Of a DNA stretch of 64,000 nucleotides, positions 63,046 to 64,000 are shown one piece after another. Within the stretch, counting starts at the first letter, position 1. Each line of letters starts with the position of its first letter. Source of the DNA: Rhodobacterales bacterium HKCCA1288 (GTDB lineage: Bacteria; Pseudomonadota; Alphaproteobacteria; Rhodobacterales; Rhodobacteraceae); contig CP065161.1 in the NCBI GenBank assembly GCA_015693905.1, forward strand, positions 558,001 to 622,000. Reading direction: 5' to 3'. The notes beneath the pieces are model-generated. The model was not told the DNA's origin. It worked only from the letters and a program-made list of their open reading frames with translations, and did no database searches. A program made the translations under genes and the position numbers.

Positions 63046-63199
63046 GTTTCGCTGATCAAGCTCACTCTATTTACCGCCCGTTGTTTCTGCCTGCGGCTTG
63101 ATCCGCGTCAGGGGCGAGCGCACCCGCCCCGTGTTCCCCTCCCGCTGCGCGTGATCGTGGGCAAACGACCATCAGCGCGGCGGGATGGAAAATCTGTGC

Positions 63200-64000
63200 T
63201 TAACTGCAGCCCGATGTGCCGCCGCAGGTGTTGCACTTCATGCATGTGCCGTTGCGCACGAGGGTGTAGTTGCCACATTCCCCACAAGCCTCGCCCTCAT
63301 AGCCTTGCATCTTGGCCTTTGTGCGCGCGTCAATCTCAACGGCGCCTGTGGTGACAGCAGCAGCTTGCACCGCCTCGGCCACGACCGCACCAGATTGGCC
63401 GACCGCCGTAGCGGCAAGGCTAGAGACACCCCCCTGCAACACGACCAAATCCTGTGGGACACGCTTGCGCAAATAGCCTGTTGAGCTGATCTGTTTGAGC
63501 ACTTCCAAGGATTTTGACGCCGCGCTGTCGGACAGTTCCTTGACGTTCGAGACACCCTCTTCGACACCGCGGCCCATATCGTCAAAGCTTGCGCCTTCTG
63601 GCTTTACATGGGCCAGATCGGTTCGGTCGAGATAGGACACCGCCAATTCGCGGAAGATATAGTCAAGGATCGAAGTTGCATTCTTGATCGAGTCATTGCC
63701 CTGCACCATGCCCGAAGGCTCGAACTTGGTGAAGGTGAAGGCATCCACGAATTCCTCAAGCGGCACACCATATTGCAGTCCAACCGAGACTGCGATGGCG
63801 AAGTTGTTCATCATAGCACGGAAGCCTGCGCCCTCTTTGTGCATATCGATGAAAATCTCACCAAGCGCGCCATCGGCATATTCACCTGTGCGCAGGTAGA
63901 CCTTGTGACCACCCACAATTGCCTTCTGGGTGTAGCCTTTGCGGCGCTCAGGCAGTTTCTCGCGCTTGGCGCGGGCCACTTCCTTGATCACAATCTTTTC
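63200..64000 (-). CDS. nrdJ: Adenosylcobalamin-dependent ribonucleotide reductase NrdJ, C-terminal part (5' end outside window)
   Basis: Class II ribonucleotide reductase making deoxynucleotides without oxygen dependence. Only the last roughly 265 residues are present; the frame runs open to the window edge, so the start lies beyond 64000. Visible features are the C-terminal catalytic-domain segment [26 protein letters not shown] (two blocks) and the regulatory stretch [27 protein letters not shown]. The terminal cysteine-rich zinc-ribbon-like tail ([23 protein letters not shown]) is typical of the long vitamin B12-dependent NrdJ family. The stop is followed by a strong terminator. Confidence 0.93.
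   Translation of the reverse strand, partial: EKIVIKEVARAKREKLPERRKGYTQKAIVGGHKVYLRTGEYADGALGEIFIDMHKEGAGFRAMMNNFAIAVSVGLQYGVPLEEFVDAFTFTKFEPSGMVQGNDSIKNATSILDYIFRELAVSYLDRTDLAHVKPEGASFDDMGRGVEEGVSNVKELSDSAASKSLEVLKQISSTGYLRKRVPQDLVVLQGGVSSLAATAVGQSGAVVAEAVQAAAVTTGAVEIDARTKAKMQGYEGEACGECGNYTLVRNGTCMKCNTCGGTSGCS

Noticed and set aside
63071-63172. Minus-strand 33-residue frame behind nrdJ
   Set aside because: Product (MVVCPRSRAAGG onward) is low-complexity and has no ribosome site. It lies in the nrdJ 3' untranslated region before the terminator.
1-64000. CRISPR arrays, tRNA or rRNA genes, transposases, integrases, phage genes
   Set aside because: Looked for on both strands by eye. No regular repeat-spacer pattern, no tRNA-like cloverleaf with CCA end, and no recombinase motifs were found. 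A tRNAscan and profile search would be decisive.

Overview
The window is a 64 kb chromosomal stretch of an alphaproteobacterium. Gene content and order point to the order Rhodobacterales (Roseobacter/Rhodobacter group). The main evidence is the dusB(nifR3)-ntrB-ntrC-ntrY-ntrX-trkA-trkH run, a fused ispDF gene, an NtrC without the sigma54-contact loop, a cobalamin-dependent ribonucleotide reductase, and the divergent pair of small genes resembling DUF6456/DUF6477. The DNA is moderately GC-rich and densely coded, and almost all of it is housekeeping. By eye I find no tRNA, rRNA, CRISPR array, transposase, integrase or phage gene.

Layout. 132-10415 (minus strand): potassium uptake trkH/trkA, the NtrX/NtrY and NtrC/NtrB two-component pairs, and dusB. 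10608-14090 (plus): ispDF, pgpA, pncC and amtB. 14139-17942: a COQ10-like protein, hpt, a 53-residue membrane protein, cytochrome c', a diheme cytochrome c, and lipA. 18019-21223: a DUF6456-like HTH protein, a DUF6477-like protein and an MttB-family methyltransferase. 21397-22980: guaA. 23171-25885: a four-gene overlapping cassette with different codon choice (DUF218-like mini-protein, ferric-reductase-like heme protein, APC permease, small membrane protein), the most accessory-looking part of the window. 25882-30118 (minus): ccmE, argC, murI, an acyltransferase and an agmatinase-family gene. 30255-38366 (plus): flavin reductase, mazG, DMT exporter, FadL-like porin, P-loop ATPase, metA, ppk2, a TetR regulator and a LysR regulator.

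38367-38695 holds no protein gene but has a convincing small-RNA-like unit. 38696-41556: purL, bolA and grxD. 41612-43648 (minus): der and yaiI. 43905-48984 (plus): a complete branched-chain amino-acid ABC operon (binding protein, livG, livF, livH, livM). 49048-57728 (minus): the envelope/isoprenoid cluster pyrH-frr-uppS-cdsA-dxr-rseP-bamA-ompH, ending at ompH without fabZ/lpxA. 57857-59747 (plus): miaA and an AraC regulator. 59760-62782 (minus): a quaternary-amine ABC transporter. 63200-64000 (minus): the C-terminal part of nrdJ, cut by the window edge.

Functionally the window combines nitrogen sensing and ammonium uptake, nucleotide synthesis and sanitation (guaA, purL, pyrH, hpt, mazG, nrdJ), isoprenoid and cell-envelope assembly, cytochrome c maturation and c-type cytochromes, and uptake of amino acids and osmolytes. 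The items most worth follow-up are the sRNA-like locus at 38458-38572, the cassette at 23171-25885, two unannotated small membrane proteins (15272-15433 and 52068-52202), and several perfect dyads in promoter regions.
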